From NCBI GenBank assembly GCA_009741485.1, contig CM019228.1:9562696-9626695 (forward strand): DNA of 64,000 nt, given 5' to 3'. Shown one piece after another: positions 1-49,200 of this stretch. Numbering within the stretch: the stretch's first letter is position 1; each line of letters opens with the position of its first letter. A program made the position numbers and the translations under genes. The stretch is from Malurus cyaneus samueli. Lineage: Eukaryota; Chordata; Aves; Passeriformes; Maluridae. The notes below the pieces were generated by a model. It did no database searches. It was not told the DNA's origin and was given only the letters and a program-made list of their open reading frames with translations.

Positions 1-37543
<37,543 letters not shown>

Positions 37544-37754
37544 CTTTACAGCTTATCCCATATAAATGATCACCTGAAAAAGAGAACAGGGACATTGAGG
37601 AGGCACTTGACTGGCTGACTTCAAGTAAAAAATGAGGTTAAGGGGGGATGCAATTTAAGCAACATCCGCATTTCCTTGGGGACAAAATTCCTAAGTTTAA
37701 ATGTGCCTGAAGCATACCAGCAATTAAAGTGGGGAGAAGCAAGAAGCAATGACG

Positions 37755-37880
37755 TTGAAGACCTCTGAGATCATCGAGTCCGACCTGTGAGCGAACCCCA
37801 CCGCATCAATTTCCCCATGGCACTCTGCACATCAGCCACTCTTGCCTTAAACAACTGTGACTCCACCACCTCGGAGCTCT
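37755..37880 (+). mobile_element. CR1-like LINE fragment
   Basis: The plus strand shows words of the CR1 3' end: GACCTCTGAGATCATCGAGT, then CCATGGCACTCTGCA, then GTGACTCCACCACCTC. The copy is diverged and truncated, and lacks the 8-base terminal repeats. It lies in CIT intron 1 beside the GC-rich minisatellite. Confidence 0.7.
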
Positions 37881-37899
37881 CCAAACTCCGGAGTTTGCG

Positions 37900-38081
37900 G
37901 CGTGGGGCACCGAGCCCCCCTCAGCGCCGCCCCGTCCCAAACCCCATTCTCCCAGCCCCGGGTTCCACTCAGCCCCCGGGTCCCTCAGAGGAGCCCTGCC
38001 CCAAGCCCCGTTCTCCCAGCCCCAGGCTCCCCTCAGCGCCCCGGGTTCCCCTCAGCTTCTAGGGTTCCCCTCAGCGCCCCG
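37900..38081 (+). repeat. Diverged GC-rich repeat flank of the 48-bp minisatellite
   Basis: Two longer, imperfect units beginning CCCC(A/G)TTCTCCCAGCCCC and several CCCTCAGCGCCCCGG words. They share the TTCCC...CTCAG theme with the regular array that follows and look like older or less homogenised units. Confidence 0.65.
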
Positions 38082-38610
38082 GTTCTCTCAGAGCCGCCCC
38101 GCCCGAGGCCCCGTTCCCGGTTCCCCCCCGGTTCTCTCAGAGCCGCTCCGCCCGAGGCCCCGTTCCCGGTTCCCCCCCGGTTCTCTCAGAGCCGCTCCGC
38201 CCGAGGCCCGTTCCCGGTTCCCCCCGGGTCTTCAGAGCCGCCCCGCCCGAGGCTCCGTTCCCGGTTCCCCCCGGGTCTCTCAGAGCCGCCCCGCCCGAGG
38301 CTCCGTTCCCGGTTCCCCCCGGTTCTCTCAGAGCCGCCCCGCCCGAGGCTCCGTTCCCGGTTCCCCCCGGGTCTGTCAGAGCCGCCCCGCCCGAGGCTCC
38401 GTTCCCGGTTCCCCCCGGGTCTCTCAGAGCCGCCCCGCCCGAGGCTCCGTTCCCGGTTCCCCCCGGTCTCTCAGAGCCGCCCCGCCCGAGGCTCCGTTCC
38501 CGGTTCCCCCCGGGTCTCTCAGAGCCGCCCCGCCCGAGGCCCCGTTCCCGGTTCCCCCCCGGTCTCTCAGAGCCGCCCCGCCCGAGGCTCCGTTCCCGGT
38601 TCCCCCCGGT
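38082..38610 (+). repeat. 48-bp GC-rich minisatellite, about 11 units, in CIT intron 1
   Basis: Each unit has TCTCAGAGCCGCCCCGCCCG, then AGGCTCCGTTCCCGGTT, then a run of six or seven C and G(G). The words recur at a spacing of 47-49 bases from about 38091 to 38570. Each copy carries a GC box (CCGCCCCGCCC or CCGCTCCGCCC). Because 48 is a multiple of three, long open frames run through on both strands; these have no protein family resemblance and are repeat artefacts. The array ends about 25 bases from the inferred CIT exon 1 donor. Confidence 0.95.
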
Positions 38611-38633
38611 CCCCCCGCGCGCCCCACTTTTAC

Positions 38634-38695
38634 CGCCGCCGGGGTTTGAACGGCGCAGGGGGCGTTGTTCTCCTGTCGCCATTTCCGGTGCCGCG
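38634..38695 (-). other. CIT: Inferred non-coding exon 1 of CIT (5' UTR)
   Basis: The first coding exon has a good splice acceptor 30 bases before its ATG, so at least one upstream non-coding exon must exist. The best candidate on the minus strand ends in GGCGGCG before a gtaaaagt donor, whose GT pairs with plus bases 38632-38633, in the CpG-rich segment. The upstream edge is only a guess, placed between the ETS/YY1-like element and the CCAAT box. This is an inference from donor quality and promoter context. Confidence 0.45.
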
Positions 38696-38730
38696 GCGCA
38701 GCCAATCCCGAGCGGGCGGGGCGGAAGCTC
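38676..38730 (-). promoter_or_regulatory. CIT CpG-island promoter: GC boxes, CCAAT box, ETS/YY1-like core
   Basis: Read on the minus strand this holds, in order, GC boxes (CCGCCCCGCCC, about 38711-38722), ATTGG (reverse CCAAT box, 38702-38706), then CCGGAAATGGCGAC (38676-38689), which joins an ETS core (CCGGAA) to a YY1-like ATGGCG. This order is typical of TATA-less housekeeping or cell-cycle promoters, where the ETS/YY1 element sits near the start site. It lies about 45 bases before the inferred exon 1 donor. No TATA box is seen. The motifs are visible; activity is inferred. Confidence 0.6.
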
Positions 38731-41700
38731 TGCCCCGGAGCGGCGGCGGCCCCGTGAGGGCGGGGTGGGTTCGCTCTCTGAGGGGACGCTGAGGGGACCC
38801 CGGGACATCCCCAGCTCCGGCCGCTGTACGAGGCAGAGGAGGGCTTTATCCCGTGTAAACACAGTGCTGGGGCTGCCCTGCCCTCACGGGTTTGCTCCCG
38901 CTTGATGTGTATTTCACCCTTTTTTTTGTTTGTTTGTTTTTTTTGCCATCTTAAAAGGCGAAAATTACTCATTCCCAGTAGTTCCGAGTGGAGCTGGCAG
39001 ATGCTACCGCAGACGTCATAGTTGGCTGCAGATGCTGCCAGGTAGGGCAGCCAGAGGGGAAATGGAAAGGTTTTCAGAAGCTTTAAATTTCCTTCTGTAA
39101 AATGCATGCCTGACCTTTATGACCCTTTTTGTATGGTCGTTTTATTCAGATAGTGGGTGATTAACTTTCAAGTGAAGCACTGGTGAAATGCTTCCAGCTC
39201 GGCACCACCTCTGTTCGTGCCGTCCATCAGAACGTTCGGTGGGATGGAGGGTGACCCTGTGGAAGGATGGATCCGATGGATTCGTGCGGAGATGTCCATG
39301 GAGAACACCTGCACGGAGCACCGATGTGACCCGCAAACATCACAGTGGTGAAAAACAGCCCCTTGTTACACAGTGTCTGGGCAGGATTTAATCTGGCAAC
39401 AGAAACCTAGGTGGTGGGGTCCTTAAAAATAATCATGTTGCTGTGAGTGACATAAAATAAGATATTTTGCTCTCCAATACTCATTTTAATGATGCTAATA
39501 CTGGCTTGGCATCTAACTGATCAAGTAATGCACTGATGGATTTATTACAATCGACTCCATACAAATAATTTTAGATATTTGTGCTTCTTTCCACCTCCTC
39601 CAGTTCACCCCTGGAATGCTGACATATTTTTGGTGTATTCCTTGTCATAAACTCACATAGCTGGGTTCATTTCAAGTTACTAAGCCTGAAAGAGTTTTTA
39701 AAATCTAATTTATTGTCCACTATCTGCACTGCCAATTTGGTTTTTGGACTCCACTCAGGATACTGTCATTGTCTCTGTCTCATCCACAACTGCATTGCCC
39801 AGGAGAGATCAGCTCTTAAACAGAACTGCAATGAAGAGCTTCCTCTGTATGAACTGGTCATGGTAGTGCATTTTAGTAAAATATCACATCCTGCCCTGAT
39901 ACCTGGAACCCTGTCATGTCAAGTCTCATTGTCTGCCATCCAAACTAAGAGGGGAACTTCAGGCTTCTCTGCCTTTCCCTTTTTCCAGCCTATCTCCTCC
40001 TCAGCAAATGTCATTAACCCCCTCAGTTTTAACTGTCAGAATTATTGGTAAATATCCACCCTGTTTCTAATTCCATTGAGGAAATCATCATTTCTATACA
40101 TCAGTTTGGATTTAGAAAATGGCTGAAGCAGAAGGGCTGGGTTCTCCTTTTGACAGCTCAGTTCTATATTGTGTTCAAATCACAAGGTGTGACTGATTCT
40201 CCTTCCATCTTCTCTGTAGGATGGTGTGGAACAGCTGATCCACACACTGGAAAAGGAGATGGGTCATTCTTAAAAGCCTTTGGCACTGATACGGTTTTCC
40301 TCATAATTTAGGTGAGTGCTTAAGTTAGCTTAGTTCCCTTGGAGAAGGCCCTTAAATACATATTTTGCTAGAAGCAGCCATGTGATATAAGATCACTTAC
40401 TGTTTGTTTTCTTCTTTGTTGCTCTGTAACAGGCTCATGTAAGCAGGAATGTCTACCAGGAAAATTAAATAGTAGCATAAAAATGCAGCTGAACCAGAAC
40501 TGTTATCAAATGGTATGAAAACAGCTGAAGTGGCAGATGAGAGGAGGAGAGGAGAGAGAAAAACTGTGCAGTTTCAGTGTTAATACCTCAGTACCCATTT
40601 CTGATGTCTCAGGTAAAAAAATATATACATACCTGTTCAAAAGAACACATTCTTCATTTTTCTTTAAATTGGTGAGCTGAAGTCTTCAGAGTGAAAGTGA
40701 TGATTCCTTCCTACTTTTGATGTTTTTGTCAAGAGAAATCATAGTGCAGTATGATTTTAGCAGCCAAATTATGTATCACTCCTTGAACTTGACAGCTGCT
40801 CCTGGGTATAACCTCACTTAACTGGAAAGAGCAGCAGCAGACCTGCAATTGTACAAAGCAAGGACTTATTCCTACTATTAAATTAATAGGTTGTTCAAAA
40901 GCAAAACAGAATAAATAGCTCTGTTATTTTCCCTAAGTGGGTCCCAATATGGTGCTCAACATGTTTTGACATCTCACCATGCATTGAATTGGTTACCATC
41001 TGTTTGACATTATTTTATTATAAGAGTAGGGGTTTCCCTTTATTTCCTTGGCCCAAATTTTCCTCCCTCATGCTGTTGCATTGTGCTCCAAGGTGACTGT
41101 GTTCCCAAGATTGCTTGTCACTGTAACACCCTTCAGGCTTGCCTGAGGTCTAAACTGTAAAAGACCAGGCAGGCAGGTACACCCTTTTTTTGCCAAGAAC
41201 CTGGTGCTCAGATCCTCATCCTAACTAACCTCACTATATTTTAATGGGCAAAGAGCTGCCAAGACCTCCCCCTATCACCATCTGGCTGTGAACTTCTGTA
41301 TTTACAGCAGCATTACTTGGAAATATCTTCATCTGTGGAGCAGCAAGACACTCATGGCTGCTCCCAAGATGCTAATGAATTTATATATGCATAGAAAGCA
41401 ATAAACAGGGCTTGTGCTATCACAATGCTAAGAGCTAAGTATGACCAAAACCCTATTTTTTGTCCCATCTTGCAAATCTTTCTAGCTCTGTTCCTTCCAA
41501 ATTGTAGTACTACTCATGCAGATGGGTCTGCAGCCCCGGCTTCCAGGGGATGTGAACCCCAGAAATAAATCACACTCTTCAGCAAGGCCTTTACCATATC
41601 TAATCTATATGCTAATCTATAATCTATAATTCTCTATGAAAACAAAAATATTAATTCTCTTTAATCAGGTCTATCCCTTTCTCTAATTCACCAGTATTTA

Positions 41701-43721
41701 AAAGATCTTGTAATGAACCAAGCTCTTTCTTCAGCCCTAACCCTGATCACACCTGGTTTACCACCTTCTGTAGCAAAATGAAGGGTTTAACTTCGCTGAC
41801 TCCGATGTTGTCACAACCCCTTGCTAAGTGTAGCTCTCACCATATCTTAATGGGACCTAAATAATCCTTAGATCCCTAATACATTTTGTTTCACTTTCCT
41901 TTCCCAAACTATCACAGAGTATCCAACCTGACATAATAGTCATGCACACTACAGGGGATAGGAATATTTGCACAATGCATCTTTGGGGACAAGGGAAGTA
42001 AATTCCATATCAAAAATATGGAAGCAAAGAGAAATAATCACCAGGAAAACAACTCCATTGTCTTTCCTTCTGCAGTATTTTTAATTTCCTCCTGAGAATT
42101 TTTGGGGAAAGGCCACTCTGCTGTAATCCTCCTGGGACAAGCAAAAAGGAAATGAAACTTTAAAAGACCTGAGAGGCTATTTGGTGTTTCTTCCACAGAC
42201 TTTCACTAGAAGGCAGACACAGAGATAATATGCTTCAATGTTATTTTGATTGAAATATTAAAGGCCTTTTTTTGTTTGTATTAACAATATGGTAATAGTT
42301 GTATAATACAAGTGCTAATGTTCACTGTTTTTTTATATATATTGCTTCTATTTCCTTTACATTTACAGAAGTAAAACCATTAAAGTAGCTTTTTTAACAC
42401 ATAGCCTTCCTATTAGATACATAGTTGTCATGTATCTTTTGATTCATTCTTAAAAATGCAATCAGACATATGTGATGATGCTCTTCAGACCAAATCCTAG
42501 TTCTGAGGATTCTTCATTCCAGCATATACTGCTCAGTTCTGACCAAACTCTTCTCACACACAGCCATATGTTTAATCTCCCTGTAGGACAAAACATAATC
42601 ATGATAAATTTCTGGTGTGACCAAAATGAAATAGTAACAGAATTGGGTCAGTAAGAATCCTTTATGTGCAAACTGAGCATTTACCCACATGAAAGAGAAG
42701 CACTTTTTTAAATCCTAATTGTCTTCTATGCTTTTAATATTTAGCCTAAAACAAATCTCTCATTACTTTCCAGAGGAATAGTTTATTAACTTGTAGATGC
42801 AGAGTAAAGAAAATGATGCTTTATATATCTCAGCTTCAGGCTTCCTTTGTGCTATCACAGGAACACCCCTGATTCCACAAAAATTATTTTACAGAAAGCA
42901 ATTTATTAAACCTCACAATCTGTCAAGACACATGAATATTGATGTGCTCACATTAACATCTCCTGGAGCAGCTGAAAAATAAATTTGTCATGACATAATG
43001 GGAATTACATATTGCAGAGCAACAAGTGACAGGAGCTTAATTAAAGCAAAGTTGATAAAGTATCTGAGCCATTATAAAAAAATCTTTTGTTTTAAATGTC
43101 CTAGAGAGCCACTTGCATGTTTTCCTTGATGGGGAGGGGAAGGCAATTCTGGTCTACAAGATAAAACCTGGAACAGGACAGGTGCTGTTTATCAGATGGA
43201 AATTGCATCTAACAGCACTCAATTACTCTGGAATAATTGTGTAAAAATGGCCATATACAATTATATTTTACTTAGATTCCAAAATAAAAAAGGAACAGAT
43301 ATACTTTTATGGTGAAGATACCAAATTCTTCTGAGACAACAATTATAATTTATTACTCAAATTTAATCATATATTAATCCTAGGATGAATGAATTCTGGA
43401 TGTTCACAACAGGACTCTCTCTTTTCCTTGCCTTAAATCAACAAATCCACAGAAAATACACCCTTTCATTTACTACAGCAATAATTTGCTTGTTTGTGGG
43501 ATGGGCATTTCTTTAGAAAACTAATACCACGAGACTGAAGCATCAAATTTAAGTATAAAAACAGATTAAACAAACTATGTCTATCAAAATATCAGCTTTA
43601 AAAAAACAAAAAACACCCCACTCTTTACTAGTTCTGAGGATATCAGATACTGAGGTAGACCTGGATTCTTCGAATCAAACTGTCTTTTTCCTTTGAAGAT
43701 TTATTCCAAAAATTCCAGTAA

Positions 43722-43857
43722 CCAATAACCTGTGCTCTGCTATGGCATGGCAGGTAGTGAATAGGGTAAAAAAGAACAATCGTTGCACTTTGTGCAAAGT
43801 ATAAATAAAAGCATTGGATGAGGCCATGACAGCTTTAATGTCGAAGGACTCTTCCAG
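43722..43857 (+). promoter_or_regulatory. Promoter-like cluster (CCAAT, palindrome, TATA) with possible short first exon
   Basis: In order: CCAAT at 43722-43726; the inverted repeat TTGCACTTTGTGCAA at 43783-43797; TATAAATAAAA at 43800-43810. About 25-30 bases further is GCCATGACAGC (ATG 43826-43828), a second in-frame ATG at 43838, and a good donor CCAG/gtaag after 43857. The spacing fits an RNA polymerase II core promoter. The gene it might serve is unknown; it could also be chance. A pyrimidine-rich acceptor lies at 44729 on the same strand. Confidence 0.3.
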
Positions 43858-46180
43858 GTAAGACTAAAAGAAATTTAGATTTGATTGCCTGCCTATTTTG
43901 TAATCTGGAATCACGATTTTGGTACTTTACGGATTTTAGATGTTCCTGCTCTGAGTGGGTGTGTTCATTCCTGTCCTGAAAAACTCAGCAATGACAGCCT
44001 ACATGTTACTTAATTTAATTCTTCTAGAATTAGCTCTATAATGTTTGCTTGGTGGCCAAGAAATATATTACAGCAACTATTGTGGGATTCAGATTTTTAA
44101 ACAGCTTTTCCATGTTAAGAATTGTGATGAATAAGTGATTAAGAAATAACACTGACAAACAGTGAAGTAATTTAAGGTCCATAAAGGAAGTGAATGACAA
44201 TTTCTGGCTGCTTTGGAGGTCACTGCATGGTCAAATTGCCTTTTTTGGAGTGCTGTTCATCATTTCTTGTGTTGATTGGCCTGGCTCACATTGTTTTCTC
44301 ACACTTTTAAATTTCCTTTACTACCTGGAAAGAAAATGCTCCAAATCCAGTATATTCTTCCTCAAAAAAGAGTTGGGAAGGTGGGAAGTCGGTGCAATGG
44401 TGCAATGTTCATGGTCTGCCAAGGAATTGCATTTAGCCATTTTTAGCCAAAGGCTGGATACAAAAATACAAATCTTGAAAGAGGAATGGAAACTCCATGT
44501 GAAAGAGTTTCTGTGGAATAAACATTTCCTGAATAACAAATGGCTCTAGGCAACTTTTCTTTTTTTTTCCCCTGTGTTTTTAAAGTATTGCAGGTTTACT
44601 TTAGTTTTAAAAATAACTTTTTAATAAAAGGTGGTTTTATGCTACTATTTCAAGTTCCTCTATAATTAAGTTACGTATCTAAGTACTAAGGTAGAATACT
44701 TTCTGCTTTCTGCTCTTCCCACCACTTAGCTATCCAGTTTTCCTCTGAGCGATGGATCTTGTGCATTTGGATCTTCTCCAAAATTTGAAATGGATCAGAT
44801 GCAGCATTGATGAATTGTACCAGTGGATGAGAAAAGTTAATAGCAATTCATCCCTTGGAAATGAGGGGAGAGGTTCAGACTTTTTGGGGCACCCCACACA
44901 TATCTTAAACCTTTTGAGCTTGAAGCAGAAAGTAGTCAGCTCTTCATATCAAAGAGTTATCCAAAAAAGCCAGCTTCAAAATGACAAAAGACAACAATAA
45001 TTAAAAAAAAAAAATCTGTGTTATGTAATTGTTATTTGCTAACAATCTTTCTAAAGTAGAGCACCAGCTACCACTTGAAATCCTCCAGAAGACAGCATTT
45101 AAAGCCAGGAGGAGGCTTCGGCATCATCCATTCCACCATGAACACAAACTGCAAAATAAAGATTATTTGGAGATACTGGAATAGGAGATTTGTACACAGG
45201 TTGCATAGTTTGTTGCACATCTGTCCTCTCTGTTCTCCTGGCTTTCATTCTGATGCCTTTCAGTATCCCAGCCTCTAAATATATCCTTTAGCTCCTGTGA
45301 ATTAGAACTGCTACTTCTCTCTTGAAAAGGGTTCTTTAAATCCTACTGATTTTTTGGAATTCTTCAGCTCCAAACTGAGCCAGAGGCACAGCCAGGCAAT
45401 GCTGGCAGTGGTGCTCAACAGCTGTGTAGGCTCTGCAAATTCTTCCCCCCTTATATGGAGCCTCTTGGGGTAAAAAATGCTATTCCACATTCAGAAATAT
45501 CCAATAAACAGGCTGATACAATGTGTTTATAAACAATGAAGTTGCTGGAACAAGGCTGTCTCACCACCCTGTCATTGCCTGCCCAGCTGTGGTATGAGAG
45601 AAGGGCACACAGCCCCCACTGCATTGTTCAGCGGTACCAGCACATCAGAAAATGGCAACTGCTAAACAGCATTTTCCTTTTCATCCCTACCAAACCATTT
45701 GTAAAGGACCATTTCTGTCCAAGCTGCATATAAATCGTAGGTTGTTAGTGGATTGCTGCTCTCTGGCTTCATTTGCACAGCGCTCCGTGCCAAAAGCACG
45801 GCATTGCAGGACCTCAGTCGTGAAGAAGAAAATGATCAATACGCCTGGGCAGCTTGTGACGCTCAATGACAGATTTTCGCTGCCTCTATGGCTGTATTTT
45901 AATTTAGACAAAAATAGTTAACAGCGCAGTTGCAAGGGAAAAGAAGTCATCTGCTTCTTATCTAATGTGTAATTCAAAAATTCCTATAATTGATCTTCAT
46001 TGACAGTTTTTGCAAGCTCACTCACCCACACTGCACATATTGTGCTTCCTGACATAATTCCCAACATAGACGATGATATTTCAACAGAGGAAGCTTGTTA
46101 AATCAGGTCAAACAAAATAAAGAATTGGAATGTGCTGCAAGTCCTTGCAGCTGTCTGTCTTTTCACCCTTCCCCCTTATC

Positions 46181-46260
46181 CCCACCAAAAAAACACAAAA
46201 CAAAACAAACAAAATCTACAAAACAACAACAACAAAGCACATGCAAAACAAAACAAAAAT
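46181..46260 (+). repeat. A/C-rich low-complexity tract
   Basis: Repeated CAAAA, CAAAC and CAACAA words without a fixed unit; probably a simple-repeat expansion or decayed retroposon tail. Confidence 0.75.
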
Positions 46261-49200
46261 ATTTCCAACTACTGGTATTTTTGTAATGGGCTAAAAATAC
46301 AAATTTAGCTTTGTTCAATGCTGATAGGCTTCTGAATTAAAATACATCATTTTCTCCCAAGATCCTGGACTATTACTGTTGATCAGACATAACTGCCAGT
46401 CTTTTATTGCCTCCACATGGTTTAATATTCCCTGGAAGTAACATATATGTTCTAATGATCTGCTGAATTAAAAGAATTCTAAATCAGTTCCCAGTTGATG
46501 AGATGATGTTTCTGAGATAGGACAATAAAGGGCATTTTCTCTCACAGACAAACACAAAAATTCTGGAGGTGATAATGGGTCCTCAGGTGTCTGAAAGAAT
46601 GATACATAATTTCAGAGCACCACAAACAATAGATGCATTTTCCATTTACAGTGATTGTAAATAAAGAGGAACATAATGTTTCCGTTTTATAAACACAATT
46701 ACTGTCCTACGCAGCATTCTCCATCTACTCAAACTGCTCTTATTCTTCAAAGAACTGAGATAAAGGAAGGTTCTACAGATGAATAACTAATAGATACGAT
46801 TAATGGTAACAGAAAAAGCCAGATAAAGTTCAATAGAAGCATGTTAGAATTCTAGGCACAAAAGGCTGGCACAAGAGAACCCCATTTTAATTTCTATAAA
46901 TACAATCCAGCTTTTAAAACAAAACATTTGAAGTGCAGAGCGAGGCACTTTTCCATAGATGTAGATTCCTTTATTCCAGATTATTTTTCCAACTCTGGGA
47001 ACTAATTCTATAGCAGTTGAGAGATGATTCCCATAAATCACCTCCCTCACCCAAAGGCCTTTCCTCCATTAGCTGGGGATGGCTCTCATGCTGTGCTGCA
47101 GAATGATTTTCCAATTTCTGGTGGCTATAGCACTTCAGGTTATTTATGCTACACCGTGTTGAGCTGGTAAGGCATCAGGAGAGAAGGGGAACCAACCAAG
47201 GGTGACGCATGTGCAGACACACTAAAAATCACTGTGACCTCTTACCTTTCATGCCCATAGCAAGTTCCCAGGAGGCTTCTGCACTGGAGAGGAAGTCTGG
47301 TGTGCTCCGAAAAGTGAGGCAATATTTCCTGCAGACGTATCATGTTTTGTGCAAGCATCTCCTTTTTTCCACTGAGTAAGTTCTGAAAGACTCAACAAGC
47401 AAAAACACTTGGAGGGCAAACCCATAAATATTTCAGTTAGTTGTATATGGGTTAAGTTAAATAAATGGAGTAAAACTGACACAGTGTGTATCTGATACTG
47501 AACAGCATAAGGCTGACCTGGGGAGTAGCAAGGATTATAAGCCAGGCTGTGGAATGGGAAGCCACACAGCCTTTTTTGGGAGGATATTCATTAATGGAAT
47601 GTTTGAAAGGTAGTTGCTTCCTTCCCTTTTGGCCTTCGCTGAAATTTCTTCACTTAAATGTAAATTTGGGGAAGAAATATTTGTCTGTCCATATGACACC
47701 TTTTAATGAAAACAGCGAGGGAATCAAAAATTAATTAAATTCTTCACATAAGGCTACATTTGACACCAACCTAAAAGGGAATGATTAAAATAGGCAAAAA
47801 TATGTTTATTTAAACTAAGATGTATTTTTAATAGTAAAGTGTTGCTGAAATAAACTAGATACCCAAATATGTGGCAAGCTAACCCACAGCACTGAAATCA
47901 TATACAAAAGATTCTTTTTGATGATGTTTTCCTTCCTGCTCAACAAAGCTGATTTCATGTCATTCTAGGCAGGCAAAGATCTGGAAATTCTATAAAATAA
48001 CCTGATCTCCAAGAGAGAGGGGAATCACAGACCAAAGGGCATTCAGCCAAACCCAGAGCCGGAATTGCTGTGGAGTTTTAACAGTGTCTACATCCAGGAT
48101 GAAAGGCCAATGAGTAAGCAAAATATGCACCCAATCTTTCTATCTTTCTACAACAGCATGTCAAAGTATTCATTGATCCTAGTGAATAGTATCTGGCTCC
48201 CTTTTTGTCACATCACTGCCTTCACACACCCCATGGGAGAAGTTGGCTATGAATTCACACTGTTCATAAATGTCATTCCCCATGCGACTGAGTTTGCCCA
48301 GCCCCTGCAGGCATGGAGTGCTGTACAGCAAAAGGCAGAAATTGGAAATAAGAATAGAAGGCACTTTCTTAAGGTAATGTTCATATCTAAATTTCACCTC
48401 CAAATAGATCATGTGTGGGTGAATATTAGATTTAAGCAGTTAGCTTTATGCTGAATATTTTAGTGACAAATATGGTCTATGCACTTCCTAAAATGTCTAG
48501 AAGTATGCAAAGCAATAATATGGGAAAGGCAGGAAAGAAAGAGAAAGGAAACTTTTAATCTTAAGGTTTATTTTTAGGTGATCTATTGAATGAAGGTTTG
48601 GCTTTTCGTTAGAACACCCACACCCATGCAGCAGAACAAAGATTCTGATGAATGTGATACCCAGAGTATCACAGCTCTCTCCATGCTTGTTTTTTTCATA
48701 TAATGTAGTCAGTTAATTAGATCTTCTCTGATCAATCATTGAATTACCGCTTCAAAAGGCATTATGATACAATGAGAGTGCCTTGCAGCAGTTAAACACT
48801 TTGATTTTTCTGTCCTAACACATTTACAACTGATGTCAACTAGGTCCTCCCAGCAGGAACAAAGAAATACTTTTTAAAATTACAAGCACGATTTATTTCA
48901 CAATTTAAAACTGACCAGTAAAATTACTGTTATATGGATTCATCCTCTCCATTGGTCCTTTCTAATATTTAAAACCAATCTCTTTCATGTTTTCCATGTG
49001 CCTTGTATTTTGATCTCAAGCCCTTGGAGCTTCAACCTTCTCTCTTGCTCTAGTTCTGTTTGGCTCCTTTATACCATCACTGTTACATATCTGTGACTTC
49101 AGCTGTGTTACAGCAGCTCCTTCGTTGATCCTTGGGAATCTATCTCAAAAAACAAAGCCGTACAGTCATTGCAAAGAGATATTGATAGGAACTCTTCTAT

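Noticed and set aside
37857..38792. 311-codon open frame on the plus strand across the CIT promoter region
   Set aside because: It consists of 16-residue repeats from the 48-base minisatellite; no start context, family or splice structure supports a protein.
38137..39107. Two long Gly/Arg-rich open frames on the minus strand
   Set aside because: Same minisatellite read from the other strand; stop-free because of the period and high GC.
44190..44549. 119-codon plus-strand open frame downstream of the promoter-like cluster
   Set aside because: No recognisable signal peptide cleavage pattern or domain, and no acceptor near its start; kept only as context for the cluster.
48065..48454. 129-codon plus-strand open frame in the intergenic spacer
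   Set aside because: No family, poor start context and a minus-strand open frame overlaps it; probably chance.
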